A DNA stretch of 40,353 bases from Mesorhizobium waimense (GTDB taxonomy: Bacteria > Pseudomonadota > Alphaproteobacteria > Rhizobiales > Rhizobiaceae), in NCBI RefSeq assembly GCF_003601975.1, contig NZ_QZWZ01000052.1, positions 1 to 40,353 on the forward strand, written 5' to 3'. Shown here piece by piece: positions 7,982 to 16,279 of the stretch. The position numbers were made by a program, and so were the translations under genes. The stretch's first letter is position 1. Every line of letters begins with the position of its first letter. The notes under the pieces are model-generated. The model ran no database searches. It was not told where the DNA came from and was given only the letters and a program-made list of their open reading frames with translations.

Positions 7982-9093
7982 CAGCGGGCTTCCTTCAACT
8001 TCGGCGCGGCCTCTAGTTTCGGCGCGGCCAATCCGATCAGACGAATGCGGTAGTGAATGAGCGTGTCGCAGCCGAGCACGAAGAACAAAAGCATGCCCTG
8101 GAACACACGCGCCACTTTGTCGGAGATGCCGAGCGCGCTCTGCACCGCCTCGCCACCGAGATAGGTCAGCGCCAGCACCAGGCCCGCGGCGACGATGCCG
8201 AGCGGATTGAGCCGGCCGAGGAAGGCGACGATGATGGCGGTGAAGCCGTAGCCGGGTGAAATGACCGGCTGCAGCTGGCCGATGGCGCCGGAGACTTCCG
8301 AGATGCCGGCAAGTCCGGCCAGCGCACCCGACAGCAGGAAGGCGAAGAAAACCATGCGGTTGAGGCCGAAGCCGGCGAAGCGCCCTGCCCTGGGGCTCGA
8401 GCCGAGCACGCGGACCTCGAAACCCTTCAGCATGCGGCTCATCAGGATCCAGATCGCCACCGCCGCGACCAGCGCGAAGACGAAGCCCCAGTTGGCGCGG
8501 CCGGCATCCGGCATCAATTCCGGCAGGATAGCCGAGTCGTTGAACTGAACGGTCTGCGGGAAGCCATGGCCCTGCGGATCGCGCCAGGGACCGCGCACCA
8601 GCCAGTCGAGGAATAGCTGCGCGACATAGACCAGCATCAGGCTGGTCAGGATCTCGTTGGTGCCAAAGCGCGTCTTGAGCAAAGCCGGGATTGCCGCATA
8701 GGCAGCGCCGCCGACCATGCCAAACAACAACATCAGCGGCAGCACCAGCGGTCCCTCGAACTCGGGAAACAGCACCGGGATCATCGAGCCGACAATGGCG
8801 CCCAGGATGAACTGGCCCTCGGCGCCGATGTTCCAGATATTGGCCTTGTAGCAAACCGACAGACCGACCGCGATCAGGATCAAGGGTGCTGCCTTGATCG
8901 CCAGCTCATGCAGTTGCCAGACCTGGCTGATCGGCTCGATGAAGTAGATCCGAAACGCGCTCAACGGATTGACGCCGAGCAGCGCGAACATGATGGCGCC
9001 GGCGATGATGGTCAGCCCGAAGGCGAGGAAGGGCGACAGCGCCGAAAACAGCATCGAGCGCTGCGGGCGTTTGACGAGTTCGAGGCGCATCAT
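7981..9093 (-). CDS. ABC transporter permease (BMP/nucleoside type), first subunit
   Basis: Encodes 370 residues with about nine helices and the YKANIWNIGAEGQFILGA signature near residue 80 that is the counterpart of the VLNLGVEG motif in the partner subunit. It has a longer N-terminus and a cytoplasmic tail rich in PKLEAAPKL repeats, both common in YufP-like subunits. Its ATG overlaps the ATPase stop codon (ATGA), and its own stop overlaps the next start. It belongs to the same operon and pairs with the 7061-7981 subunit. Confidence 0.93.
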   Translation of the reverse strand: MMRLELVKRPQRSMLFSALSPFLAFGLTIIAGAIMFALLGVNPLSAFRIYFIEPISQVWQLHELAIKAAPLILIAVGLSVCYKANIWNIGAEGQFILGAIVGSMIPVLFPEFEGPLVLPLMLLFGMVGGAAYAAIPALLKTRFGTNEILTSLMLVYVAQLFLDWLVRGPWRDPQGHGFPQTVQFNDSAILPELMPDAGRANWGFVFALVAAVAIWILMSRMLKGFEVRVLGSSPRAGRFAGFGLNRMVFFAFLLSGALAGLAGISEVSGAIGQLQPVISPGYGFTAIIVAFLGRLNPLGIVAAGLVLALTYLGGEAVQSALGISDKVARVFQGMLLFFVLGCDTLIHYRIRLIGLAAPKLEAAPKLKEAR

Positions 9094-10655
9094 GCCGTCT
9101 CCAGCGTGTGTTCGGCGTGGCCGGGTTCGGCACCGCCCATCAGCAGTCCGATCTTCTCGAATGTGGCTTCGGCGATCGGCAGCGGCTTGGACAATTGGCC
9201 ATTGTGCATGACCGCAATGGCGTCCGAAATTTCGAACAGTTCATCGAGGTCCTGGCTAATCACCAGCACCGCCGAGCCGCTGCGCGCCAGTTCGATCAGG
9301 GTCTGGCGGATATGCGCGGCCGCACCGGCGTCGACGCCCCAGGTCGGCTGGTTGACCACCATCACGCTCGGCCTGCGGTCGAGCTCGCGGCCGACGATGA
9401 ATTTCTGCAGATTGCCGCCGGAAAGTGCCGCGGCTTCCGGATCCGGCGCGCTCTTGCGAACGTCCATCGCTTCGATGATGCGTTGGGCAGCAGCGTAGAC
9501 CGCAGCGCTTTTGACCATGCCGCCGGGACCGACAAAGGCCTTGCCGTCGGTGGCGTGGCGCGACAGAAGCAGGTTTTCCGAAAGCTTCATGCGCGGTGCC
9601 GCACCATGGCCAAGCCGCTCTTCGGGCACAAAAGCAGCGCCCATCAGCCGCCGGCCGGTGATGGTGAGGCCGCCGGCGTCCTTGCCGCGAATGCGCACCG
9701 AGGCGGCGTCCTGCTGCAGCACCTCGCCGGAGACGGATTCGAAGAATTCGCCCTGGCCGTTGCCGGCCACACCTGCGATGCCGATCACCTCGCCGGCGCG
9801 CACGCTGAGATTGATGTTCTTGAGCGGGATCGAGAACGGCGTTGCCGGCTTGCGGGTCAGCGCACGGATATCGAGCAGTGCCGGCGCGGTCTCGATGCCT
9901 TCTGCCGGGGCACGCACCACAGCCTTCACCTCGTTGCCGACCATCATGCGGGCCAGCGACGACGCGGTCTCCTGGCGCGGATTGCAGTGGCCAACGACCT
10001 TGCCGTGACGCAGCACGGTGGCGCGGTCGCAGATGCGCTTCACCTCTTCCAGCCGGTGCGAAATGTAGAGGATGGATTTGCCTTCCGAGCGCAGCCGCTC
10101 GAGCGTTTCGAACAGCTTGTCGGCCTCCTGCGGCGTCAGCACGGAGGTCGGTTCGTCGAGGATGACGAGCTGCGGCGTCTGCAGCAGGCAGCGGATGATC
10201 TCGATGCGCTGGCGTTCGCCGACCGAGAGGTCGCCAACCAGCGATTCCGGGTCGAGCGGCAGGCCGTAGCTATAGGAAAGCGCCCTCGCTTTAGCGGCAA
10301 TGCTGCTGATCGGCGAGCCGTCGTCCAGCGACAGCGCGATGTTCTCGGCCGCCGTCAACGCCTCGAACAGCGAAAAATGCTGGAAAACCATGCCGATGCC
10401 GAGTTTCTTGGCGGCGCCCGGACTGGCGATCCTAACCGCCTGGCCATTCCAGAAGATCTCGCCCGAGTTTGGCTCGAGCGAGCCAAACAGCATCTTGACT
10501 AGCGTCGACTTGCCGGCGCCGTTTTCGCCGAGCAACGCGTGGATCTCACCCTTGGCGATGTTGAGATCGACATGGTCGCACGCCGTAAGCGTGCCGAATA
10601 TCTTGGTCAGTCCACGAACCTCAAGCAGGGTCGTGCCGTCATGATTTGCACTCAC
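9090..10655 (-). CDS. ABC transporter ATP-binding protein, duplicated nucleotide-binding domains
   Basis: Encodes about 521 residues with two ABC domains in one chain, as in sugar- and nucleoside-importing systems. The first domain has an intact Walker A (GENGAGKST) and signature LSVGERQRIEI with Walker B LVILDEPTSVL; the second has a degenerate Walker A (GVAGNGQGE) and signature LSGGNLQKFI, normal for this subfamily. The start is best set at the GTG at 10655, which follows GGGAGG at ideal spacing; an ATG at 10667 contains that ribosome site within its own codons and is less likely. It is the first gene of the four-gene BMP importer operon. Confidence 0.92.
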   Translation of the reverse strand: MSANHDGTTLLEVRGLTKIFGTLTACDHVDLNIAKGEIHALLGENGAGKSTLVKMLFGSLEPNSGEIFWNGQAVRIASPGAAKKLGIGMVFQHFSLFEALTAAENIALSLDDGSPISSIAAKARALSYSYGLPLDPESLVGDLSVGERQRIEIIRCLLQTPQLVILDEPTSVLTPQEADKLFETLERLRSEGKSILYISHRLEEVKRICDRATVLRHGKVVGHCNPRQETASSLARMMVGNEVKAVVRAPAEGIETAPALLDIRALTRKPATPFSIPLKNINLSVRAGEVIGIAGVAGNGQGEFFESVSGEVLQQDAASVRIRGKDAGGLTITGRRLMGAAFVPEERLGHGAAPRMKLSENLLLSRHATDGKAFVGPGGMVKSAAVYAAAQRIIEAMDVRKSAPDPEAAALSGGNLQKFIVGRELDRRPSVMVVNQPTWGVDAGAAAHIRQTLIELARSGSAVLVISQDLDELFEISDAIAVMHNGQLSKPLPIAEATFEKIGLLMGGAEPGHAEHTLETA

Positions 10656-10743
10656 AGTGCCTCCCATCTGGTTTGCCAGATATGTTCTGTGTTCCCGCAA
10701 GCATGGTATGCGCTGCCGCCTCTCGTCGGAAAGCGGCACACGA

Positions 10744-10760
10744 CTTGAAAGAGCTTCAAG
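10744..10760. promoter_or_regulatory. inverted repeat upstream of the BMP importer operon
   Basis: CTTGAA-AGAGC-TTCAAG is a perfect 6-bp inverted repeat with a 5-base spacer, about 90 bases upstream of the first importer gene. Its size suits a dimeric repressor site; the regulator is unknown. Confidence 0.35.
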
Positions 10761-10882
10761 AATTTCAGCGGAAACTCAAGCAGTAAAAAAGTACCCCGCA
10801 AAGTCGAGGAAGACGGCGGCCGGCTCTTCGGGACGACTAGCGCCTGTCGCGGCCTTGGAGCACTGAAAACCACGACATTCTG

Positions 10883-11860
10883 TCAGGGAACGAGAATGGT
10901 CGTGCCCGTCGTCCTGCGCCCTTCCAGGTCGGAGTGCGCCCTGCCTGCGTCCTTCAGCGAATAGCGCTGGTTGATCCTGATCTCGACCGCTCCGCTGAGC
11001 ACGACGTCGAACAATGCCGCGGCAGAGGCTTCAAGGTCCTCGCGCTTGGCATTGTAGACGAACAGTGTCGGCCTTGTGGCGAACAGCGAACCCTTCTGCG
11101 CCAGCAGCGACATCGAGAACGGCGGGATCGGCCCGGACGACTGGCCGAAGCTGACGAACGTGCCGAGCGGCCTCAGGCAGTCGAGCGAGGCCGGAAATGT
11201 ATCGTTGCCGACGGAATCGTAGACAACATCGCATTTCTTGCCACCGGTTATGGCGGCAACGCCGGCGACGAAGTCCTGCTCCTTGTAGTTGATGACATGA
11301 TCGAAGCCATGCGCCTTTGCGAGTTCGATCTTGTCGGTGGAACTGGCGGTGCCGATCACCGTCGCACCGAGATGCTTGGCCCATTGTCCCAGGATCAGGC
11401 CGACACCGCCGGCGGCGGCATGGAACAGGATTGTGTCGCCGGCCTTCACCTTGAAGGTACGGCGCAGCAGGTACTGGGCCGTCATGCCCTTGAGCATCAT
11501 GGCCGCGGACTGCTCGTCGCTGATGCCGTCTGGCACTTTCACGACGCGGTCGGCGGCAATGACGCGCTGTTCGGCATAGGCGCCGACATTAACGGCATAG
11601 GCGACGCGATCGCCTGGCTTCAGCCAGTCGACGTCTGCACCGACTTCCAGCACCTCGCCGGCCGCCTCGCCGCCTGGGATCAGCGGAAAGCCGCCGGGCG
11701 GCGGATAGAGGCCCGAGCGATGGTAGACGTCGATGAAATTGAGTCCGATCGCGGTGTGCCTGACCAGGATCTGTCCCGCGCCGGGTTGCCCCGGATCGGC
11801 GTCCTCATATGTCATAACCTCCGGACCGCCATGGGCGTGGATACGGACTGCTTTGGGCAT
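10883..11860 (-). CDS. quinone oxidoreductase (zinc-independent MDR family)
   Basis: Encodes 325 residues. The N-terminal GroES-like domain (residues 1-125) lacks zinc ligands, and the Rossmann domain carries the AAAGGVGLILGQWAKHLGATVIG stretch that binds NADPH. The signature HTAIGLNFIDVYHRSGLYP near residue 35 is that of Qor (NADPH:quinone reductase), which reduces quinones by one electron. A ribosome site (AAGAGAGA) precedes the start. It follows pcs by 39 bases on the same strand, so it may be the last gene of the DUF2182-DUF1326-pcs run, although a shared function is not obvious. Confidence 0.92.
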   Translation of the reverse strand: MPKAVRIHAHGGPEVMTYEDADPGQPGAGQILVRHTAIGLNFIDVYHRSGLYPPPGGFPLIPGGEAAGEVLEVGADVDWLKPGDRVAYAVNVGAYAEQRVIAADRVVKVPDGISDEQSAAMMLKGMTAQYLLRRTFKVKAGDTILFHAAAGGVGLILGQWAKHLGATVIGTASSTDKIELAKAHGFDHVINYKEQDFVAGVAAITGGKKCDVVYDSVGNDTFPASLDCLRPLGTFVSFGQSSGPIPPFSMSLLAQKGSLFATRPTLFVYNAKREDLEASAAALFDVVLSGAVEIRINQRYSLKDAGRAHSDLEGRRTTGTTILVP

Positions 11861-11899
11861 CGATTGGTCTCTCTTGGGACGGCTCGCCTGGGGCGGCTG

Positions 11900-12742
11900 T
11901 CAGTCTTTGGGGTCAGTCTCTCCGGCGCCGGGCTTGGCGCCGAGATTTGGAAAGAACTGCATGATAGCGCCGATGCTTGCGAGGTAAAGTCCGGTCACGG
12001 TGATGCCGATTTTGGTGAAGTCGCTGACCTGTTCGCCGAGCACGCCGATCTGGTCGTAGAAGGCGGCGAGCGCGGCCTGCGCCAGCGCCAGCGCGCCGAA
12101 GGCGCACCACAGCAGCGTCATGCCGAGATTGATCGGCCGCAGCCGCACCACGCGCACCGGATGGATGAAGTTGATCGGCACGAAGGTGAGAATGCCGGCC
12201 GCCACCACCACGCCGAAGGAAACCCATTGCCCCGGTTCGATGACGAACAGCGTGAACACCACCATGTTCCAGACGACCGGAAATCCCTTGAAGAAATTCT
12301 CCTTCGTCTTCATGCCGGTGTCGGCGTAGTAGATGGCGCTGGATACGACGATGATGGCTGCCGACAGGAACGACAGCTTTTCGCCCATAAAGCCGCGCTG
12401 GTAGAGCGCGAAGGCCGGGATCAGCACATAGGTGACATAGTCGATGATGTTGTCGAGCATTTCGCCCGACCAGGTCGGCAGGATTTCCTTGACCTCGAGC
12501 TTCCTGGCGATCGGCCCGTCGATGCCATCGACGAACAGTGCCAGGCCGAGCCACCAGAACATCGCCGTCCAGCGCTGCTCGCTTGCCGCGACCAAGGACA
12601 GGAAGGCCAGGAACGAGCCCGACGCCGTCAACAGATGGACCGAAAACGCGCGCGCCTGGGGCCAGGTGACTTTCTTTTTCGGCCGCGGAATTCGGTCTGC
12701 GATTTTCTTGGCCGCTTTCCTTGCCGATGTGTTCTTGCTCAC
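11900..12742 (-). CDS. pcs: phosphatidylcholine synthase
   Basis: Condenses choline with CDP-diacylglycerol to make phosphatidylcholine directly, a pathway found in bacteria that live with eukaryotes. The 280-residue protein has about eight membrane helices and the CDP-alcohol phosphotransferase motif in the Pcs spacing: DG-x2-AR-x12-G-x3-D-x3-D, visible as DGPIAR, then GEMLDNIIDY near residues 75-103. All catalytic residues are present. A basic N-terminus (KNTSARKAAKKIADRIPRPK) precedes the first helix. The start overlaps the stop of the DUF1326 gene by four bases (ATGA). Confidence 0.95.
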   Translation of the reverse strand: MSKNTSARKAAKKIADRIPRPKKKVTWPQARAFSVHLLTASGSFLAFLSLVAASEQRWTAMFWWLGLALFVDGIDGPIARKLEVKEILPTWSGEMLDNIIDYVTYVLIPAFALYQRGFMGEKLSFLSAAIIVVSSAIYYADTGMKTKENFFKGFPVVWNMVVFTLFVIEPGQWVSFGVVVAAGILTFVPINFIHPVRVVRLRPINLGMTLLWCAFGALALAQAALAAFYDQIGVLGEQVSDFTKIGITVTGLYLASIGAIMQFFPNLGAKPGAGETDPKD

Positions 12743-13353
12743 GGGCCCCGCCAGTCCAGTTTGCAGATTTCGGCCGAGCGGCCGGCAAAGTTCCAGTTGC
12801 GGCCGAAAGCCCGCATCTTGCTCTTGTCGGACTTCGCGACGATGATTTCCGGCGCGATCCAGTATTCGGAATTGCTGATCACCGTGTCCTTCTCGCGATC
12901 CTTGCCGGGAACCGGCGTCACCGCCCCGTCGATGATCTTCGGTATCTGGAAGATGCGCGTCTTGTCACGCGTCTCATAGGTGATCGGCACCTGTTCGACG
13001 CCGAGGAACTTTCCGACGAGGATGGAGAGCAGCGAGGTGGTTCCGCCGGCCTTGCCGGTGAAGATCTTGGTCAGCGCCTTGACCGCGTAGACCGAGGCGC
13101 GCTTGTCGATGAACAGGCCGGCCGTCCAGTTGCCGCGGCTCATATAGCCGGGGATTTCCATGATCAGCCCGAGATTGAGGCCGGAGAGGTCGACCTCGCC
13201 GAAATGGCCGGCGTCGATGCGGAATCCCGCCCAGGTCTGGCAATAGCCCTCAGTCGGCGGATGGCCGCCGAGAGACAACACGCAAGGACAAAAAACCGTG
13301 CAATTGCAGGAGAGTACGAGCTCTCCCTTCATTGCCCAGCCTCGGTCGTTCAT
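12739..13353 (-). CDS. DUF1326 domain-containing protein
   Basis: Encodes 204 residues, cytoplasmic by sequence. Near the N-terminus it has a cysteine cluster C-x-C-x3-C-x-C (Cys16, 18, 22, 24, in LSCNCTVFCPCVLSLGG), the hallmark of DUF1326 and a likely metal site. DUF1326 genes are often found next to DUF2182 membrane proteins, as here: the DUF2182 gene lies 16 bases upstream. The function of the pair is unknown. The ATG at 13377 region is not in frame; the ATG at 13353 is used, with an internal ATG at residue 8 as an alternative. Its stop overlaps the pcs start. Confidence 0.88.
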   Translation of the reverse strand: MNDRGWAMKGELVLSCNCTVFCPCVLSLGGHPPTEGYCQTWAGFRIDAGHFGEVDLSGLNLGLIMEIPGYMSRGNWTAGLFIDKRASVYAVKALTKIFTGKAGGTTSLLSILVGKFLGVEQVPITYETRDKTRIFQIPKIIDGAVTPVPGKDREKDTVISNSEYWIAPEIIVAKSDKSKMRAFGRNWNFAGRSAEICKLDWRGP

Positions 13354-13369
13354 CGAACTCTCTCCCCCC

Positions 13370-14257
13370 TCAGTCCGAGACTAATAGCAGCGCGGTTGCC
13401 CACACAAGCAGTATCGCACCGGCAACCCGGCTTGGCATCCTGCCTGTTGTCTGTTTTTCGATCAGGGTGAACAGGCCGATCAGCGCCATCCAGAAGATGT
13501 TCATGGCGCCCACGGCGAACATCACCAACATCAGCGCCCAGCAGCAGCCAAGGCACCAGACGCCTTGCTCCATGCCGAGCCTGAAGATGCGCAAGGGTTT
13601 TGCGCTCCAGTTCGCAAACAGGACCGAGAACGGGTTCCGGCACTTTGTCAGGCAGGCTTCCTTCAGGCCGCTGAACTGGTAGAGGCCGGCAATCAGCAAG
13701 GCGAGCGCGCCGGCAATTCCAACCGCCGGATCGAGCATCTGCCCGGACGCGGCGAATGCGTGAACGCCCAGCGTCAGCGCGGCAAACAGCGCCGACGCAA
13801 CCAGCCATGTGCCGAGGTAGCCGGCGACCAGAACAAGCGGGTGGACGACCGGCTCGCCCTTGATCCGCGCTGTGTCGGCGATCTCGCAATAGGTACGGAT
13901 CATGGGTGCCGCCGAAGGCAGCATCGTCGCCACGGCCATCAGGAACCACATCACTATCAGCGCCAGCGCCTGGATCCCTGTTGCTCCGGCAAGCGGCGCA
14001 GGCGCGAGGCAAAGCGCGAAGAACCGGTCGAGAAAATCCGGCAGCGGCAGCCGCGGCAGATATCTGAGCACTGTATCGCCGGGCGCATCGGCGCCGGCAA
14101 GGCGGGTTTCGGCGCCGCGGATCGCCATAGCGCCAAGAATGGCCCAGGCAATGACGATGCCTATACCGACGCTGACGGTCACCATCAGCCGGGGATTGCG
14201 CGCGACGCTTGCCGTGGCGCGGCCGGCCCGGTCGAGATGGCTGAAGTCGTCGCTCAT
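13370..14257 (-). CDS. DUF2182 family membrane protein
   Basis: Encodes about 295 residues from the ATG at 14257 (MSDDFSHLDRAGRATA); a TTG at 14293 would add twelve. There are six or seven membrane helices. Conserved cysteines are in LKEACLTKCRNP (about Cys202 and Cys206) and WCLGCCWALM (about Cys235, 238, 239), the family's predicted metal-binding signature. With the adjacent DUF1326 protein it may form a metal-handling or redox pair at the inner membrane, which is inference. It is the first gene of a four-gene minus-strand run and faces the UbiH-like gene across about 100 bases. Confidence 0.88.
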   Translation of the reverse strand: MSDDFSHLDRAGRATASVARNPRLMVTVSVGIGIVIAWAILGAMAIRGAETRLAGADAPGDTVLRYLPRLPLPDFLDRFFALCLAPAPLAGATGIQALALIVMWFLMAVATMLPSAAPMIRTYCEIADTARIKGEPVVHPLVLVAGYLGTWLVASALFAALTLGVHAFAASGQMLDPAVGIAGALALLIAGLYQFSGLKEACLTKCRNPFSVLFANWSAKPLRIFRLGMEQGVWCLGCCWALMLVMFAVGAMNIFWMALIGLFTLIEKQTTGRMPSRVAGAILLVWATALLLVSD

Positions 14258-14359
14258 GGCAACCGAAATGGGCCGAATCGCCGCGTTGATCAAGCCGCAT
14301 GATCGGGCCTATACAGATTGGCGGCCGGTTGGGCCTCAATTGCGATCCGGAAGCCGAAA

Positions 14360-15571
14360 TTGGACCATCAGGAAACAGGACGGATACTGGTTGCCGGCAG
14401 CGGCCCGGCCGGGCTGATCGCCGCACTCGGCTTTGCCGAAGCAGGCTTTCCGGTGACCCTGGTCGGCCCGGAAGCTGGCGCTTCCGATGGGCGCACCACC
14501 GCGCTGATGAACCCTGCCCTCGCCGTGCTCGAGCGGCTGGGCGTGCTTGCCGATCTCAGACCGAAGGCGGCCCCGCTGAAGGTGATGCGCATCGTTGATG
14601 CAACCGGCCGACTGATCCGCAGCCCGACAGTCACCTTCCGCGCGACGGAAATCGGGGAGGAGCAGTTCGGCCTGAACCTGCCCAACAGCGCCCTCCTTCC
14701 CGCGCTTGCCAAGGCGGTTGCCGCGCATTCCGACATCGATTGGCGGAAGTTAATGGTGGAGAGCTGGCGCCTCGACGCCGGCCATGCCCATGCGACATTG
14801 GCTGATGGCAGCGAGGTTTCGGCATCGCTGGCGGTTGCCGCCGACGGCCGTCTGTCGCCGGCGCGCGAGGCGGCAGGCATCCCGGCCTCCGTGCGACCCT
14901 ATCCGCAGGCAGCGCTCGTCCTCAATTTCGGCCATCGCAGCGAGCATGCCTTCACCTCGACCGAATTCCACACCGAAACCGGTCCGTTCACGCAGGTTCC
15001 CCTGCCCGGTAGCCGCTCCAGCCTTGTCTGGGTGGTGAAACCGGAGACGGCGAAAGAGCTTGCGGCACTCGATGACGACACGCTTTCGCAGCGCGTCGAA
15101 GAGCAGATGCAGTCGATGCTGGGCCGGGTGTCCGTTGAGCCTGGCCGGCAGGTCTACCCTCTGTCGGCGGCGTCCCCCGGGCGTTTCGCGCAGAACCGCG
15201 TCGCGCTGGTCGGTGAAGCCGCGCATGTTTTCCCGCCGATCGGCGCCCAAGGTCTCAATCTCGGTATCAGGGATATCGACGACCTGATTGGAATCGCTTG
15301 CGAAAATCGATCCGATCCAGGCTCCAGAATGAGCCTTGCGGCCTATGATTCCAGGCGGCGACCCGACATATTGGCGCGTAGCGGCGCGGTCAATCTGCTC
15401 AACAGGTCGCTGCTGTCGGACATGCTGCCGGCGCAGATGGCGCGCAGCGCCGGCCTCAGCGTGCTTGGCAGCTTCGCACCGCTGCGCGCCTTCTTCATGC
15501 GTGAGGGGCTGCGGCCCGGCAGCGGCTTTCAGGCGCTGGCCGGAGGCCTGAGGAAACAGGTCCGCCGGTAA
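14360..15571 (+). CDS. UbiH/UbiF/COQ6-family FAD-dependent hydroxylase
   Basis: Encodes about 403 residues. The Rossmann motif VAGSGPAGLIAALGFAEAG binds FAD near the N-terminus; the DG motif AADGRLSPAREAAGI and the second FAD motif LVGEAAHVFPPIGAQGLNLG follow. The usual GDAAH reads GEAAH here, a conservative change. The family hydroxylates the ubiquinone ring. The start is not an ATG: the TTG at 14360 follows GGAAG with six bases between, whereas the TTG at 14318 has no ribosome site. It stands alone, divergent from the DUF2182 gene. Which ring position it acts on cannot be told. Confidence 0.87.
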   Translation: MDHQETGRILVAGSGPAGLIAALGFAEAGFPVTLVGPEAGASDGRTTALMNPALAVLERLGVLADLRPKAAPLKVMRIVDATGRLIRSPTVTFRATEIGEEQFGLNLPNSALLPALAKAVAAHSDIDWRKLMVESWRLDAGHAHATLADGSEVSASLAVAADGRLSPAREAAGIPASVRPYPQAALVLNFGHRSEHAFTSTEFHTETGPFTQVPLPGSRSSLVWVVKPETAKELAALDDDTLSQRVEEQMQSMLGRVSVEPGRQVYPLSAASPGRFAQNRVALVGEAAHVFPPIGAQGLNLGIRDIDDLIGIACENRSDPGSRMSLAAYDSRRRPDILARSGAVNLLNRSLLSDMLPAQMARSAGLSVLGSFAPLRAFFMREGLRPGSGFQALAGGLRKQVRR

Positions 15572-15892
15572 ATCAGACCGAAGGCATCGGACATTCTTGC
15601 CCGTTCCGAAACCTCTTTGCCGGCTGGTCCGTTGCTTGACAAGGCGTCAAGCGCTTCGGGATTGAATTGACCGGGCGTCTGCGCCAAATAGGCACCCACC
15701 CTAAAGTCGGGCTCGATTTTGATGGCGGGATGTGTAGATTCAAGGTCTTAGGGCGTCTTCGCGTCACTTAGAGCGGTCCAGCTTTTGATAGGGTCGCCGA
15801 CCCGCTCTAGGTATTTGTTCTACGCAATTCCGGACGGAAAACCGCTACGCACTTTTCCTGGAATTGCTTTAGAGACTTAAGTGGTGAGTACG
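15572..15892. other. intergenic region before hspQ
   Basis: No convincing gene. A 64-codon minus-strand open frame at 15573-15767 lacks family resemblance. The right half is taken up by a composite palindromic repeat (15769-15867) that ends 26 bases before hspQ. Confidence 0.6.
15769..15867. repeat. composite rhizobial intergenic palindrome
   Basis: Two hairpins stand in a row. TAGAGCGG (15769-15776) pairs with CCGCTCTA (15802-15809). Then GCAATTCC (15824-15831) pairs with GGAATTGC (15860-15867), with an inner GGAAAA/TTTTCC stem (15836-15841 with 15853-15858). From general knowledge, elements with the GCAATTCCGGACGGAAAACC sequence are dispersed many times in Mesorhizobium intergenic regions; only one full copy is visible here. 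Confidence 0.65.
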
Positions 15893-16216
15893 ATGAAAAC
15901 GGCCAAATTCTCGATCGGACAGGTGGTCCGCCACCGGCTGTTTCCGTTCCGCGGCGTGATCTTCGATGTCGATCCGCAATTCGCCAACACTGAGGAATGG
16001 TACGAGGCGATCCCGGCCGACGTGCGGCCGCGCAAGGACCAGCCTTTCTACCATCTGTTGGCCGAAAACTCGGAGACGGAATACATCGCCTATGTGTCCG
16101 AGCAGAACCTGCTCGAGGACCAGTCGGGCGAACCGGTCCGGCATCCGCAGATCGGCGAGATGTTCGACAAGCGGCCCGACGGCCGCTACCAGCCGAAACG
16201 CCAGTCGCGGCACTGA
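15893..16216 (+). CDS. hspQ: heat shock protein HspQ
   Basis: Encodes 107 residues from the ATG at 15893 (MKTAKFSIGQVVRHRLFPFR). The whole protein matches the HspQ/YccV family, with GVIFDVDPQFANTEEWYEAI and YHLLAENSETEYIAYVSEQN as landmarks. In enterobacteria HspQ hinders DnaA variants and acts as a specificity enhancer of the Lon protease. A GTG at 15881 would add four residues, but the ATG gives the usual N-terminus. It stands alone and ends at a strong terminator. Confidence 0.93.
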   Translation: MKTAKFSIGQVVRHRLFPFRGVIFDVDPQFANTEEWYEAIPADVRPRKDQPFYHLLAENSETEYIAYVSEQNLLEDQSGEPVRHPQIGEMFDKRPDGRYQPKRQSRH

Positions 16217-16228
16217 CGCGGGGGCAAT

Positions 16229-16255
16229 AAAAAGCGGGGCATGCCCCGCTTTTTT
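16229..16255. terminator. strong bidirectional terminator between hspQ and the IalB-like gene
   Basis: AAAAAGCGGGGC pairs with GCCCCGCTTTTT, flanked by A and T runs. It lies between the two convergent genes and should serve both. Confidence 0.9.
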
Positions 16256-16279
16256 CATGGCCCGGGAAAGCCCCGGTGA

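Noticed and set aside
7982..8854. In-frame upstream extension of the second importer permease
   Set aside because: It lies out of frame within the first permease gene, and the ATG at 7981 with its TGATG overlap gives the family N-terminus.
10934..12979. A 681-codon plus-strand open frame opposite qor, pcs and DUF1326
   Set aside because: It is antisense to three well-recognised genes, has no family resemblance and arises from the high-GC codon use of those genes. The same applies to long antisense frames at 9108-10502 and 17155-18324.
15573..15767. 64-codon minus-strand open frame after the UbiH-like gene
   Set aside because: No ribosome site and no family resemblance; composition looks like chance.
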